Source: Chloroflexi bacterium UBA4736 (lineage in GTDB: Bacteria > Chloroflexota > Dormibacteria > Dormibacterales > Dormibacteraceae). Taken from it: a DNA stretch of 64,000 bases. The stretch is from the NCBI GenBank assembly GCA_002404015.1, contig DHIW01000010.1:41209-105208 (forward strand), given 5' to 3'. This document shows, in pieces, positions 36,759 to 45,645 of this stretch. Position 1 is the stretch's first letter; each line of letters begins with the position of its first letter. Below the pieces are notes generated by a model. That model was not told the origin of the DNA. It ran no database searches and saw nothing but the letters and a program-made list of their open reading frames with translations. Position numbers and translations under genes: made by a program.

Positions 36759-37839
36759 GGAGACGCCCCGGCGTAGCTGTCAAACGTTCATCAGAGAAGA
36801 CTGTCCCGCACCGAGTAAGGGGAACACAGGGGGGTGGGGCCTCATATCTGGACACGTTTTGTAGAGCTGGACCCCAGATGAGGTGGCGGGGATGGATGGG
36901 AATCGAACCCACCTGGGACCCCTTATCAGGACCCCACAGACGGTTTTGAAGTTCGCGGGACGACGGTCCCTCACCGTCCGGCGACGTCCGTCACGAACTC
37001 AAAGGCAGCGATCATGCCAGGCTGGCGTCCGCCACCATCCATCGTTGTCGAGCGGCTTGGCTGTCAGTTTGGCTGTCAAGGTCCCCTTGTCTGCCGGTGT
37101 ATCTCGGAGCCGACCGCGTCGGCTACGTCCGCTGAGCCTGATGCGCGGGCTCTCGGCCGCCGGCGACTTCGAGACCCTCAGCCGCCTACCTGACGGGCTC
37201 TCGGTCGCGCGGTCCCCACTCGAGGAGGAACACCACGACGCTTTCGGGCGTCAGGTACCGACCCCATCCATCGGCTGTGATGCGGGCGCCACGAACGCGA
37301 TGCTCGCCGCGGCATCCTGCCTCGTTGGCGCCGAGGTTGTGAACGAAGTGTAGGCAGTGTTCGGCCGCCTCGCGGGCGTGAGTTGTGTAAGGGCGGGCGT
37401 CCTGGCCACGGGTAGCAGCGAGGGTGCCGCCCCCCGCACCGAGTTCAGGGGGACGAAGTGGAGCCCGGTGCCAGCCAGACGGTTGGAGCGCGGTCCAGCG
37501 TTGGATGAGGCGCTTATCGCGAAGCCGATTGGTGCGTATCTGCGCATGGCGCTGGCCCTCGAGAAGAGTTGTCGCGCCTGCGCCTCAGGGTTGGCGTCCC
37601 GGTTCATCTCTCCGTCATCGACGCTGAGGCTCGAAGTCGGCGCGAGGTCGAGGAAGTATGCGACCGACCTCGCCGTGCGGCGACCGATCATGCACAGCCA
37701 CGACGGGCGCGTCGTTCCCGGTTCGTCCTAATCGCTCCGTAGCTGGAATCAATCGGCTCGTCCAAACGCGAAACGGCTCGATATACTGCCTACCAGCATC
37801 CGTCCGGGTCCGACCTTCCCGATTGAGGAGGAAGCTACT
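36759..37839. other. Gene-poor region around the selC fragment
   Basis: About 1.1 kb without a convincing gene. It contains the tRNA-Sec 3' half (36884-36951), the perfect inverted repeat GACGGT-n5-ACCGTC (36962-36978) beside it, and on the minus strand a 132-codon open frame (37186-37584). That frame has coding-like content near its end (REAAEHCLHFVHNLGANE, ESVVVFLLEWGPRDRE) but no usable start. The texture suggests degenerate DNA of a lost or decayed element. Confidence 0.4.
36884..36951 (-). tRNA. selC: Selenocysteine tRNA, 3' half only
   Basis: On the minus strand this reads anticodon loop CTTCAAA (anticodon TCA), a long variable arm (TGGGGTCC/GGGGTCCCA, 8 pairs), a T-arm with GTGGG-TTCGATT-CCCAT, acceptor 3' strand CCATCCCC, discriminator G and encoded CCA. 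All are as expected for bacterial tRNA-Sec. The 5' half is absent: the bases before the anticodon loop do not pair with the 3' anticodon strand (ACCGTC), and no GGGGATGG acceptor strand occurs upstream. The break falls at the anticodon loop, a frequent integrase crossover site. Confidence 0.6.
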
Positions 37840-39294
37840 TTGGCTGCGAGTGAGCGCCTACTGAATGCGGACCTGGCGCCCACCACGGACAGGACGTGGC
37901 GCACATATGACCTCTTCGCGATGTGGATGTCGGACATCCATAGCATCGGCGGCTACACGTTTGCGGCCGGGTTGTTCTTCCTTGGGCTTGTCGCCTGGCA
38001 GGTTCTGGTCGCGCTAGTGGTCGGGATCATCATCGCCTTTCTAGCGGTGAACTTGAGCGGCATCGCCGGTCAGAAGCTGGGCGTGCCCTTCCCAGTGCTC
38101 AGCCGGATCAGCTTCGGCCTCTTCGGCGCCAACATTCCGGCGCTGACGCGGGCCATCATCGCGATCGCCTGGTATGGCATCCAGACCTATCTGGCGTCGG
38201 TCGCGATACTCGTGCTCGTTCTCCGGGTGTCCCCCTCCGTAGGAACTTCCAGCCTCTACCGCTCCGACCTGCTAGGTCTGAGCTACCTGGGCTGGATCTG
38301 TTTCCTGATCATCTGGGTGATCCAACTGCTCGTCCTGTCGCGTGGTATGGAAACGGTCCGTCGCTACCAGGACTGGGCGGGACCGCTGGTGTGGGTCGTA
38401 ATGCTGGCCCTCATGGTCTGGTTGCTCGTGCTGGCGGGCGGCAAGATCAACCTGAACCTGAGCTCCAAGACGCTAAGCTCAGGGCAGGCGGTGCTGGCAT
38501 TCTTTACCGCCATCTCTCTCGTGGTCGCGTACTTCTCAACCCTGATGCTGAACTTCTGCGACTTCTCCCGGTTCGCGCCCACCAGGAGATCCGTCATCGT
38601 CGGCAATTTGCTCGGGCTGCCCGTCAACTTCACGGCTTTCGCGGTGGTCTCCGTGCTCGTGACGGCAGCCACCATCACGGTCTTCGGTAAGGCCATCACG
38701 GACCCGGTCCTGATCGTGAGCAAGGTGCCCAACACCGCCGTCCTCGTTCTCGGCGCGGCGATGTTCGCGGTCGCCACCATCGGCATCAACATCGTCGCCA
38801 ACTTCGTGTCACCGGCCTACGACCTCGCCAACGTGGCCCCCAAGTACATCAACTTCCAGAGGGGCGGCCTGATCGCCGCCGTGGTGTCGATCGTCGTGAT
38901 GCCCTGGAAGATCTACGCCAATCCGGTCGCTGTCAACTACTTCCTTGGCGGCTTGGGTGCGCTCCTTGGTCCACTCTTCGGGATCATCTTCCTGGACTAC
39001 TTCCTGATCAGGCGGCAGAAGGTCGATGTGGACGACCTCTACCGCGAAGGCACCTCATCTCCGTACTGGTATCAAGGCGGCGTCAATCCCCGAGCCTTGG
39101 CCGCCTTCATCCCAGCTGCCGCCGTCTCTCTCATCGTCGCGCTTTTGCCCGCGCTGGGCAGTGCTGCGCCCTTTTCCTGGTTCATCGGAGCCGGACTCGG
39201 CGCCGGCATCTACTGGATCCTGAGCGCGGTCCCTGCGCCAGGCCGGCGACCAGCGCCTACGCGGGTGGCGCCTAGCCCTGGCGGTCAGGGCTGA
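37840..39294 (+). CDS. NCS1-family nucleobase/allantoin-type permease
   Basis: 484 aa from a TTG preceded by GAGGAAG. Twelve-helix purine-cytosine/hydantoin permease with the family motifs MWMSDIHSIGGYTFAAGLFFLG (helix 1), VLSRISFGLFGANIPALTRAIIAIAWYGIQT (helix 3), FSTLMLNFCDFSRFAP and LGPLFGIIFLDYFLIRRQKVDVDDLY. It imports uracil, allantoin, hydantoin, cytosine or related compounds with Na+ or H+. No purine or pyrimidine catabolic gene is adjacent, so the substrate is open. Confidence 0.92.
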   Translation: MAASERLLNADLAPTTDRTWRTYDLFAMWMSDIHSIGGYTFAAGLFFLGLVAWQVLVALVVGIIIAFLAVNLSGIAGQKLGVPFPVLSRISFGLFGANIPALTRAIIAIAWYGIQTYLASVAILVLVLRVSPSVGTSSLYRSDLLGLSYLGWICFLIIWVIQLLVLSRGMETVRRYQDWAGPLVWVVMLALMVWLLVLAGGKINLNLSSKTLSSGQAVLAFFTAISLVVAYFSTLMLNFCDFSRFAPTRRSVIVGNLLGLPVNFTAFAVVSVLVTAATITVFGKAITDPVLIVSKVPNTAVLVLGAAMFAVATIGINIVANFVSPAYDLANVAPKYINFQRGGLIAAVVSIVVMPWKIYANPVAVNYFLGGLGALLGPLFGIIFLDYFLIRRQKVDVDDLYREGTSSPYWYQGGVNPRALAAFIPAAAVSLIVALLPALGSAAPFSWFIGAGLGAGIYWILSAVPAPGRRPAPTRVAPSPGGQG

Positions 39295-39641
39295 AGGAGC
39301 TGGAAGAGCCGGGAGGCCGGGCCGCCCAGGATGGCCTCCCGGTCCGGCGGTCCGGCTCCGGGAGTTGCGTCATCGTCCCCGGAGCACCTCAATATTTAGG
39401 CTCGAAGTACGGGCTGTCGCCCGCGTATAAGAAGGACGCTGACGTGGTCGACCAATTCCGGGAGCTCGCGGCCCACGCTTAAAGGCTGGGCCGGCTCCGC
39501 CGAGAACATCGAGTCCCGGCCCCGCCCTAAGGTGCGCAGAAACTCAGTCGCCTGCCTTCCGGGGGCCAGCCGCGATAGGCGAGGAGGTCTGTGCGCGGAT
39601 TTCAGGCTCAGGCGGCGCGGGAATATATCAGGCCGCAGGAG
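39295..39641. other. Intergenic region with a short C-terminal-like remnant
   Basis: No gene with a start is visible. The plus frame up to the TAA at 39480 ends YGLSPAYKKDADVVDQFREL, which looks like the tail of a protein, but the upstream part is low-complexity. The rest shows no repeat or RNA that I can recognise. Confidence 0.3.
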
Positions 39642-39998
39642 CTATGGCCACATGCGCCAGGCCGCGAGGAGCAGGACCACGCCGAACGCCCGGGCCAGGA
39701 CCGCGTGGGGCAGCTGGAGGGCGATCGCCGCGCCGACGATGGCGCCGACCGCCCCGCCCAGCCCGATCCACAGGGCGGCCCGACGAAGGACGTTGCCAGC
39801 CCTGTCATGGGTGACCCCCCCGACCAAAGCGGTAGGGAGGATGGCCGCCAGCGATGTTCCCTGGGCGATTCGCTGCGGGAGCCCGAATCCAAAGGTCATG
39901 ATCGGGACCAAGAAGATCCCGCCGCCGACGCCCAGAACTCCACTGGCGGCTCCCACCAGGAAGCCTGCCAGCACCACAAGCGCGGCGTGAGTGATCAC
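39642..39998 (-). CDS. Half-size TauE/SafE-family transporter, second copy
   Basis: 118 aa, about half the usual 250 aa. It contains one family repeat, FLVGAASGVLGVGGGIFLVPIMTFGFGL, then AQGTSLAAILPTALVGGVTH, with three to four helices. The ATG overlaps the stop of the first half-size gene by 4 bp, so two small proteins probably assemble as a heterodimer in place of the normal fused pseudo-dimer. TauE/SafE proteins export sulfite, sulfoacetate or related anions, which fits the sulfur-type molybdoenzyme upstream. It is the last gene of the long minus-strand run. Confidence 0.85.
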   Translation of the reverse strand: MITHAALVVLAGFLVGAASGVLGVGGGIFLVPIMTFGFGLPQRIAQGTSLAAILPTALVGGVTHDRAGNVLRRAALWIGLGGAVGAIVGAAIALQLPHAVLARAFGVVLLLAAWRMWP

Positions 39999-40351
39999 GG
40001 CGCCAGCAGCTCCTTTAGCCCCAGGCCGAGCAATACGAACGTCATCGCATACTTGAGCGCCCGCTCGGGAATTCGACTCATGAAACGGGCCCCAACGTAA
40101 GCACCGAAGACACTTCCGGCGACCAGCAATCCGGCGAAGGCCAGGTCGGCCTGGGGCTGGCGTGAGCCGAAGTAGTAGATGAGGAGGGCGACCAGGGAAC
40201 CCGGAATGATGCCGACCAGCGACGTGCCGTGGGCCTGGTGCTGGCCGATGCGAGCGAACACGACCTGGAGCGGAACCAGGATGAAGCCCCCCCCCACTCC
40301 GAGTAGGCCGCTCAGGAGGCCGGCGGCAAATCCGATGGTGCCAAGAACCAC
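39995..40351 (-). CDS. Half-size TauE/SafE-family transporter, first copy
   Basis: 118 aa with the motif FAAGLLSGLLGVGGGFILVPLQVVF, then HQAHGTSLVGIIPGSLVALLIYYFG, and a closing helix LKYAMTFVLLGLGLKELL. It pairs with the next gene as a split sulfite-exporter-like transporter. It starts 32 bp after the torD-like stop, suggesting the same transcript as the molybdoenzyme genes. Confidence 0.85.
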   Translation of the reverse strand: MVLGTIGFAAGLLSGLLGVGGGFILVPLQVVFARIGQHQAHGTSLVGIIPGSLVALLIYYFGSRQPQADLAFAGLLVAGSVFGAYVGARFMSRIPERALKYAMTFVLLGLGLKELLAP

Positions 40352-40383
40352 TGGCGAAGACGCAGGCCGGCGTGTCGCGGCGA

Positions 40384-41256
40384 TCAGGCGCCTGTCTCCA
40401 GCGCTACTCCAGCATCCAGTAGCTCTCTCGCCGCCACGGCCAGATTCGCGAGCGTGTCCGCAGCGGACTTGGCACGGAGGGCCCAGATTCTGGAAACCGG
40501 TCGCAGTGCCTCCGGCCGGCTTTCATGGCAGGCGCCCCATGCGCGCGCCTTTGCGGCGAGCCAGGCGAGCGTCCGCTCCGGGTCTTGGCTTAGCAGTCCT
40601 TCCAAAACGTATCTCCGTTCGGCGATGCGCAGGCCGAGGCCGAGTTCGGCGGCGGCACGGGCCAGGTCGTCGCGGACCAGGACCATGCCCGTCCGGGCGG
40701 GAGCTAGGAGCGCGGCCAGGAAGGCCCGGCTGCCGGCCGCCCGCGGATCCGGCAGGGGCGCCGGCGCGCGGAGGGCCAACGGGGTCGAGGCCGGCGGGCC
40801 CACCCGCTCCGCCTCGGCGGCCAGGGCTTCGCCGAGGAGCGCCGCCCAGGCCCGATAGAACGGCGAGGAGCAGTGCACGACGGCGTCCAGGTAAAAGGGC
40901 AGCCAGGAGAGCAGATGCTCCCAGAGCAGCGCCTTGCCGGCGTGCCGGGCCTTCTCCGAGGGATCGTCGGCGAGGGCCGAGTAGAGGCCGAGCAGCGGGG
41001 TCAGGTGGTCGGGCTCGGCCGGAGGCTGCAGTCCCAGCGCGCGCCAGAAGCCGGCCACCCGGTCCCGCGCCTCGCCGCCCAGCATCCCTTCGGCGCCCAG
41101 GTAGACCGAGGCGTAGGGGTAGAGCTGGAAGAGGAAGACGTCCGCGTGCTCGGCCGCGCCGGGCGGCGCGGGCAGGCCGAGGGCGGCGGCCGGCCGGGCA
41201 GCGGCGGGGCCGGGCGGTTCGGCGAGCGCGCCCAGGGCGCGCAGCAGCTCGCTCAT
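40384..41256 (-). CDS. TorD/DmsD-type molybdoenzyme chaperone
   Basis: 290 aa, all-helical and Ala/Leu/Arg-rich. It shows the TorD-like pattern YASVYLGAEGMLGGEARDRVAGFW, ARHAGKALLWEHLLSWLPFYLDAV (the E-H-L-x-W-x-P signature) and FYRAWAALLGEAL. Such chaperones bind the apo-molybdenum subunit and deliver cofactor. It is overlapped 4 bp by the end of the molybdoenzyme gene. The C-terminal 110 residues are longer than in typical TorD. Confidence 0.82.
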   Translation of the reverse strand: MSELLRALGALAEPPGPAAARPAAALGLPAPPGAAEHADVFLFQLYPYASVYLGAEGMLGGEARDRVAGFWRALGLQPPAEPDHLTPLLGLYSALADDPSEKARHAGKALLWEHLLSWLPFYLDAVVHCSSPFYRAWAALLGEALAAEAERVGPPASTPLALRAPAPLPDPRAAGSRAFLAALLAPARTGMVLVRDDLARAAAELGLGLRIAERRYVLEGLLSQDPERTLAWLAAKARAWGACHESRPEALRPVSRIWALRAKSAADTLANLAVAARELLDAGVALETGA

Positions 41257-44153
41257 GTCCCCGCCGGCAGCTCGTAGGCGTCGTGGCCGGGCTTTAATGG
41301 CCGCAACAGCCAGTAGGGTCGCCGGGTGCCGTCCGGCGAGACTTGGAAGGCGGAGCGGGTCAGCTCAAGCCAGCTTTTGTAGACGGCCTCGGCCTTCGCC
41401 GTGTCGACCGCGATGTCGCCGTAGGCGTCGCCCGGTTCCGCCCGCCGCACCCGCACCGCCTGGTGCCAGCAGTGCATCCCGGAGATCGGGTCGGGATGGA
41501 CCGGAAAGGTCAGGTTCTGGTGTACACCGGCGTCCGTCCACCAGATCCGGCGCGTGTCGGGATCGCTTGACTCGAAGGGCTCCACGCCCTTCTGCCGGTT
41601 CAGCTTCCAGCCGTCGACGCCTTTGTCTAGGCGGACCGTCGCCATCATCTGCCGCTGGCCGGCCTGGTGGCCCTCCACCTTCCAGCGTCCCATGTGGTGA
41701 CTACACGCAACCACGCCGGGCCGGATGCCCTCGGTGACCCAGGCCTTGACGACGAAGTGGCCGATCTCGGTCTCCACCCGCACGAGGTCGCCGGTGCGCA
41801 GGCCGCCCAGCCTCGCGGCGTCCAAGGGGTGGATCCAGGCCGGGTTGGTGTGGGCGATCTCGTCGAGCCACTTGGCGTTGGCGCTGCGGGTGTGGATCTG
41901 CACCGGCAGCCGGAAGGTGGAGATGAGGACCATCTGGTCGGGGCTCAGTTCGGAGGGGTGGACGTGGCTGCGGATATAGGTGGGCACCGCGTATTCTGGC
42001 CAGCCCCACTCGGCCAGCGTCCGCGAGTAGAACTCGAGGCGGCCGCTTGGGGTCGGCCAGCCCCGCAGGATCTCGCCGTCAACCTCGACGCCGACTGGGC
42101 GCCGACCCTCCGAGTCGGGGTCGGGCGTGGGCAGCGGCACCACGTTGGGGCTGGCCGGTCCGGCGGCGCGCGTGTAAACGCGGCCGATGCCGTCGGTGCG
42201 AGTGTCCTCGAGCTCCGCGGGTGGTACCGGCTGCTCGTGCACCGGCCCCACCTTGGAGGTCACCTCGAAGGCGCCGTAGCGGCGCATGAACTCGAGCGGC
42301 GTCATGCCCTCCGACTGGGCCCGCTCGGGCAGGCCCGGCACCGAGTTCTCGAAGATCCAGGCGTAGTACTCGTCCACGCCCAGCTTGGCGCCGGGCTCGC
42401 GTTTCGATTCGAAGTACTGGCGGATGCCCAGCTCGCCGTCTGGGTCGATCCGCCAGGACAGGTCGATCCAGAACTCGTTCTCCTCCCAAACCTCGCCCGG
42501 GTTGACCTCGCGGGTGTCGGTCACCTTCTCGCCCAGGCGCTCGCGTGCGGCCCGCAGCACAGGCTGCCTGAAGCCCAGCCATTGGGCGTCGTGGGTCTCG
42601 TAAGAGTGGATGTCGTGGCGCTCGGAAGAGTGGCCCATCGGCAGCACGTAGTCGGCGAAATAGGCGGTCTCGTTCCAGGTCGGAGTCAGCGCGACGTGGC
42701 AGCCGACGAGCTTCTCGTCGGTCAGGGCCTCGATCCAGGCGAAGCCGTTGGGGTTGGTCCAAACCGGGTTGTAGACCCGCGTGAAGTAGACGTCCAGCCG
42801 GCCGCGGCCCTCCTTCAGCAGGTGCGGCAGCAGGAACGACATCTCGTTCATGGCCAGCGGGTACTCCTCGGGCCAGGTGAGCCGATTCCATTTGGGCGGG
42901 TGGGGCGGCACATATATGGGCCGGGGCACCCATTTGTTCCAGGCGTTGGGAAAGACGCCGCCCTCGCTGGCCACGGCGCCCAAGAGGGCGTTCAGAAGGA
43001 AGAGGCAGCGCGAAACCTGCCAGCCGCCCAGGTTGCCGGCCGCCGCAGAACGCCAGTTGTGGCTGGAGAAGCGGGTGCCGGCGCCGGCCACCAGCTCGGC
43101 CACGTCGCGCAGCGTGGCCGCGTCGACCCCCGACTCCGCCTCGGCGAACTCGAAAGTGTATTCCGCGTAGAGCTCACCCAGCTCCTTCTCAAAGGCCTCG
43201 AAGGTCTGCGGCCGGTCGGCTCGCTCGCGGGCCATGAACTCCTGCCAGTTCCACCAGCGGCGCACGAACTCGCGGTTATAACGGCCGGTGGCGACCAGGT
43301 GGGCCGCGATCGCGAGCAGCATCGCCGGCTCGCTGCCCGGCCGAGGCGCCAACCAGTGGTCCGCGTGGGTGGCCGTGTTGGACAGGCGGACGTCAACCAC
43401 GATCAGCTTGGCGCCGTCCTGCTTGGCTTCGATGATCCGCTGCGCGTGGGGGTTGAAGTAGTGGCCGGACTCCAGGTGGGCGGAGATCAGGAAGATCACG
43501 TCGGCGTTGGCGTGGTCGGGGCTCGGCCGGTCGAGGCCCATCCAGTACTGGTAGCCGGCCCGGCCGGCCGAGGAGCAGATGTTGGTATGCGAGTTGTGGC
43601 CGTCCACGCCCCAGGCCGCCAGCACCCGCTCGGTGAAGCCGTCCTCGCCCGGCCGCCCGACGTGGTACATGACCTCGTTCTGGCGCTCCTCTTGGATCGC
43701 CCGGCGGATCCGGCCGGCGATATCGTCAAGCGCCTCGTCCCAGCTCACCTGCTCCCAGCGGCCCTCGCCCCGGGCGCCCGCCCGGCGCAGCGGGTGCAGG
43801 ATGCGGTCGGGGTCGGTGACCTGGTTCAGGGTGGCCGGGCCCTTGGCGCAGTTGCGGCCACGGGAGCCGGGGTGCTCGGGGTTGCCCTCGAACTTGCGCA
43901 CGCTCAGGCTGTCGCGGTCGACGTAGGCCAGCAGACCGCAGGCCGACTCGCAGTTGAAGCAGGTGGTGGGCACCAGCAGGTAGCGCTTCTCGCTCCGATC
44001 GCGTGATTCCACCTCCACCCAATCGCCCCAACGCTCCTTGGGCGGGAAGGCGGCCAGGTGGATGCGGCTCGCGCCCTCGTAGAAGGTCTCGCCGCGCGCC
44101 TCCACCTCCTGGCGGGCCGCGCTGACGCGGGCGTTGAGCTTGTCCAGGTTCAT
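41253..44153 (-). CDS. Molybdopterin-dependent oxidoreductase, DMSO-reductase family (SoeA/PsrA-like)
   Basis: 966 aa. A [4Fe-4S] motif at C65, C68, C72 and C102 (CFNCESAC through RNCAKG) is followed by the bis-MGD domains and a C-terminal molydopterin-binding domain (RTGDLVRVETEIGHFVVKAW). The candidate Mo ligand is C193 in HTNICSSAGRAGY. There is no Tat signal, so it works in the cytoplasm, like the sulfite-oxidising SoeA, which is also close to this length. It overlaps by 4 bp both the ferredoxin/NrfD gene upstream and torD downstream. Context (TauE/SafE, split SuyAB-like lyase) favours a sulfur oxyanion; tetrathionate, polysulfide or formate are alternatives. Confidence 0.88.
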   Translation of the reverse strand: MNLDKLNARVSAARQEVEARGETFYEGASRIHLAAFPPKERWGDWVEVESRDRSEKRYLLVPTTCFNCESACGLLAYVDRDSLSVRKFEGNPEHPGSRGRNCAKGPATLNQVTDPDRILHPLRRAGARGEGRWEQVSWDEALDDIAGRIRRAIQEERQNEVMYHVGRPGEDGFTERVLAAWGVDGHNSHTNICSSAGRAGYQYWMGLDRPSPDHANADVIFLISAHLESGHYFNPHAQRIIEAKQDGAKLIVVDVRLSNTATHADHWLAPRPGSEPAMLLAIAAHLVATGRYNREFVRRWWNWQEFMARERADRPQTFEAFEKELGELYAEYTFEFAEAESGVDAATLRDVAELVAGAGTRFSSHNWRSAAAGNLGGWQVSRCLFLLNALLGAVASEGGVFPNAWNKWVPRPIYVPPHPPKWNRLTWPEEYPLAMNEMSFLLPHLLKEGRGRLDVYFTRVYNPVWTNPNGFAWIEALTDEKLVGCHVALTPTWNETAYFADYVLPMGHSSERHDIHSYETHDAQWLGFRQPVLRAARERLGEKVTDTREVNPGEVWEENEFWIDLSWRIDPDGELGIRQYFESKREPGAKLGVDEYYAWIFENSVPGLPERAQSEGMTPLEFMRRYGAFEVTSKVGPVHEQPVPPAELEDTRTDGIGRVYTRAAGPASPNVVPLPTPDPDSEGRRPVGVEVDGEILRGWPTPSGRLEFYSRTLAEWGWPEYAVPTYIRSHVHPSELSPDQMVLISTFRLPVQIHTRSANAKWLDEIAHTNPAWIHPLDAARLGGLRTGDLVRVETEIGHFVVKAWVTEGIRPGVVACSHHMGRWKVEGHQAGQRQMMATVRLDKGVDGWKLNRQKGVEPFESSDPDTRRIWWTDAGVHQNLTFPVHPDPISGMHCWHQAVRVRRAEPGDAYGDIAVDTAKAEAVYKSWLELTRSAFQVSPDGTRRPYWLLRPLKPGHDAYELPAGT

Positions 44154-45634
44154 GCCAGCGGCACCGACTGCCCAGCCTGAACGTAAGCGTGCTCGTGGAG
44201 GAGGAGGCCGGCCAGCGCTGGCAGGGCGGCTACCGGACCGATCACCGGGGCCAGCGCACTCAGGGCCACGGCGGCCATGCCCAGCCAGAAGAAGCGGGCG
44301 AAGCGGCCGCGATGCATCTCGTGCGCCGCCAGCCGGGCGTGTGCGGTGGGGTGGCCGAGAGTGGCCTCACCCAGCACCATCAGTAGGTGGGTGGCGGCGG
44401 CGGCCGTCAGCAGCACCAGCAGCTCGGGGACCGCCCGTGGCTCCAGCCACGCCGCCGCCGGCAGGAGGGCGGAGACTCCGGCCAGGGCTGCCTGGACCAG
44501 CAGGTGGGGCGGCAGCAGTGGGCTCTGCCAGAGGTCGCGGGCCTTGGCCTGGGCGAACAGGTAGCCGGTGTAGACGGCGGTCGCCGCCGCCAGGGGCGCC
44601 CCGGCCAGGCCCAGCCAGCGGGCAGGCGCCGAGGTGCCGAGCAGGCCGAGCAGGAAGTGGGCGGCCAGCACCAGTCCGTAGCCGCTGATGAAGACCGCGC
44701 CCCGGACCAACCAGCTCCGCCACTGGGGCCGGGTGAAGATGTAGACGAACCGCAGACGGTGCTCCAGGTCCCAGATGAGCACCGCGCCGGTGGCCGCCAG
44801 CAGGGCACCCGCGATCACCGGCGTGGCGAGCATCCAGAGCCGGCCGTCGGCCCTCAGCACGCCTACCAGCACCAGCGCCAGGGCGACCAGATAGACGCCG
44901 GCCGCGATGCCCTTGGTCCAGGTGTAGAGGCTGACCCGCCAGTCCCATGGCACCAGGTGGGGGACGTCGTAGGAGAGGACGGCGGCGGCCGAGCTGTTGG
45001 CGGACCCGGGATGGCCAGAGGTGACCTGGCGGGAGACGCTCCCCTGCTCCGCCCACATGAAGAGCCCGCCCTCCGGCCGCCGGGCGGCCAGCGGGTCCAG
45101 CGTCATCTGGGTGGCGCCCAAGTAGAACACTTTGGGCTGGGTGTCCTTCTCCGGCCGGCGAACCTGCACTGGCTGCCGGTTCACAACCTGGGTGGCCCGC
45201 GAGGTCGGATCGTTGAGGTCGCCGACGAAGATGGCCTGGGTGGGGCAGACCACGACGCAGGCGGGCTCCAGGCCGGCGTCGATACGGTGCGAGCAGAAGT
45301 TGCACTTCTCGGCCGAGTGGTCGTCGGGATTGATGAAGATCGCGTCATAGGGGCAGGCGGCGATGCAGGCCTTGCAGCCGATGCAGGCGCTCTTGTCGAA
45401 GTCCACGATGCCGTCCGGCCGCCGGTACATGGCGGCCGTCGGACAGGCGGCCACGCAGGGCGCGTCCTCGCACTGGTTGCAGCGGGTGACCTGGAAGGCG
45501 CGCCGAGCCTGTGGAAACAATCCGACGTCCACCGACTTGACGTAGGTGCGGGTGACGCCCAGTGGCACCTCGTTCTCTGATTTGCATGCGGTCGTGCAGG
45601 CGTGGCAGCCGATGCAGCGGGACTGGTCGAGCAC
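44150..45634 (-). CDS. Fused four-cluster ferredoxin and NrfD-type membrane subunit (SoeB-SoeC-like)
   Basis: 494 aa combining two usually separate subunits. Residues 1-165 carry four [4Fe-4S] motifs: CIGCHACTTAC, CNQCEDAPCVAAC, CIGCKACIAAC and CNFC with ACVVVC. Residues 225-490 are an eight-or-more-helix NrfD/PsrC quinone-binding protein (WRVSLYTWTKGIAAGVYLVALAL). It would pass electrons between the molybdenum subunit and the menaquinone/quinone pool. GTG start in a VLDQSRCIG context; only 11 bp separate it from the quinone-oxidoreductase-like gene, so it is cotranscribed with the catabolic genes upstream. Confidence 0.9.
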   Translation of the reverse strand: MLDQSRCIGCHACTTACKSENEVPLGVTRTYVKSVDVGLFPQARRAFQVTRCNQCEDAPCVAACPTAAMYRRPDGIVDFDKSACIGCKACIAACPYDAIFINPDDHSAEKCNFCSHRIDAGLEPACVVVCPTQAIFVGDLNDPTSRATQVVNRQPVQVRRPEKDTQPKVFYLGATQMTLDPLAARRPEGGLFMWAEQGSVSRQVTSGHPGSANSSAAAVLSYDVPHLVPWDWRVSLYTWTKGIAAGVYLVALALVLVGVLRADGRLWMLATPVIAGALLAATGAVLIWDLEHRLRFVYIFTRPQWRSWLVRGAVFISGYGLVLAAHFLLGLLGTSAPARWLGLAGAPLAAATAVYTGYLFAQAKARDLWQSPLLPPHLLVQAALAGVSALLPAAAWLEPRAVPELLVLLTAAAATHLLMVLGEATLGHPTAHARLAAHEMHRGRFARFFWLGMAAVALSALAPVIGPVAALPALAGLLLHEHAYVQAGQSVPLA

Positions 45635-45645
45635 CTTGATCCACG

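Noticed and set aside
37357..37731. 124-codon plus-strand frame downstream of the selC half
   Set aside because: Arg/Ser-rich, no ribosome site, no recognisable motif; opposite frames are also open, as expected by chance at this GC.
41667..44006. 779-codon plus-strand frame opposite the molybdoenzyme
   Set aside because: Shadow of the molybdenum subunit; low-complexity Val/Gly/His/Arg composition and no start signal.
41253..44153. Selenocysteine codon in the molybdoenzyme, suggested by the nearby selC half
   Set aside because: The gene has no in-frame TGA; the candidate Mo ligand is an ordinary Cys.
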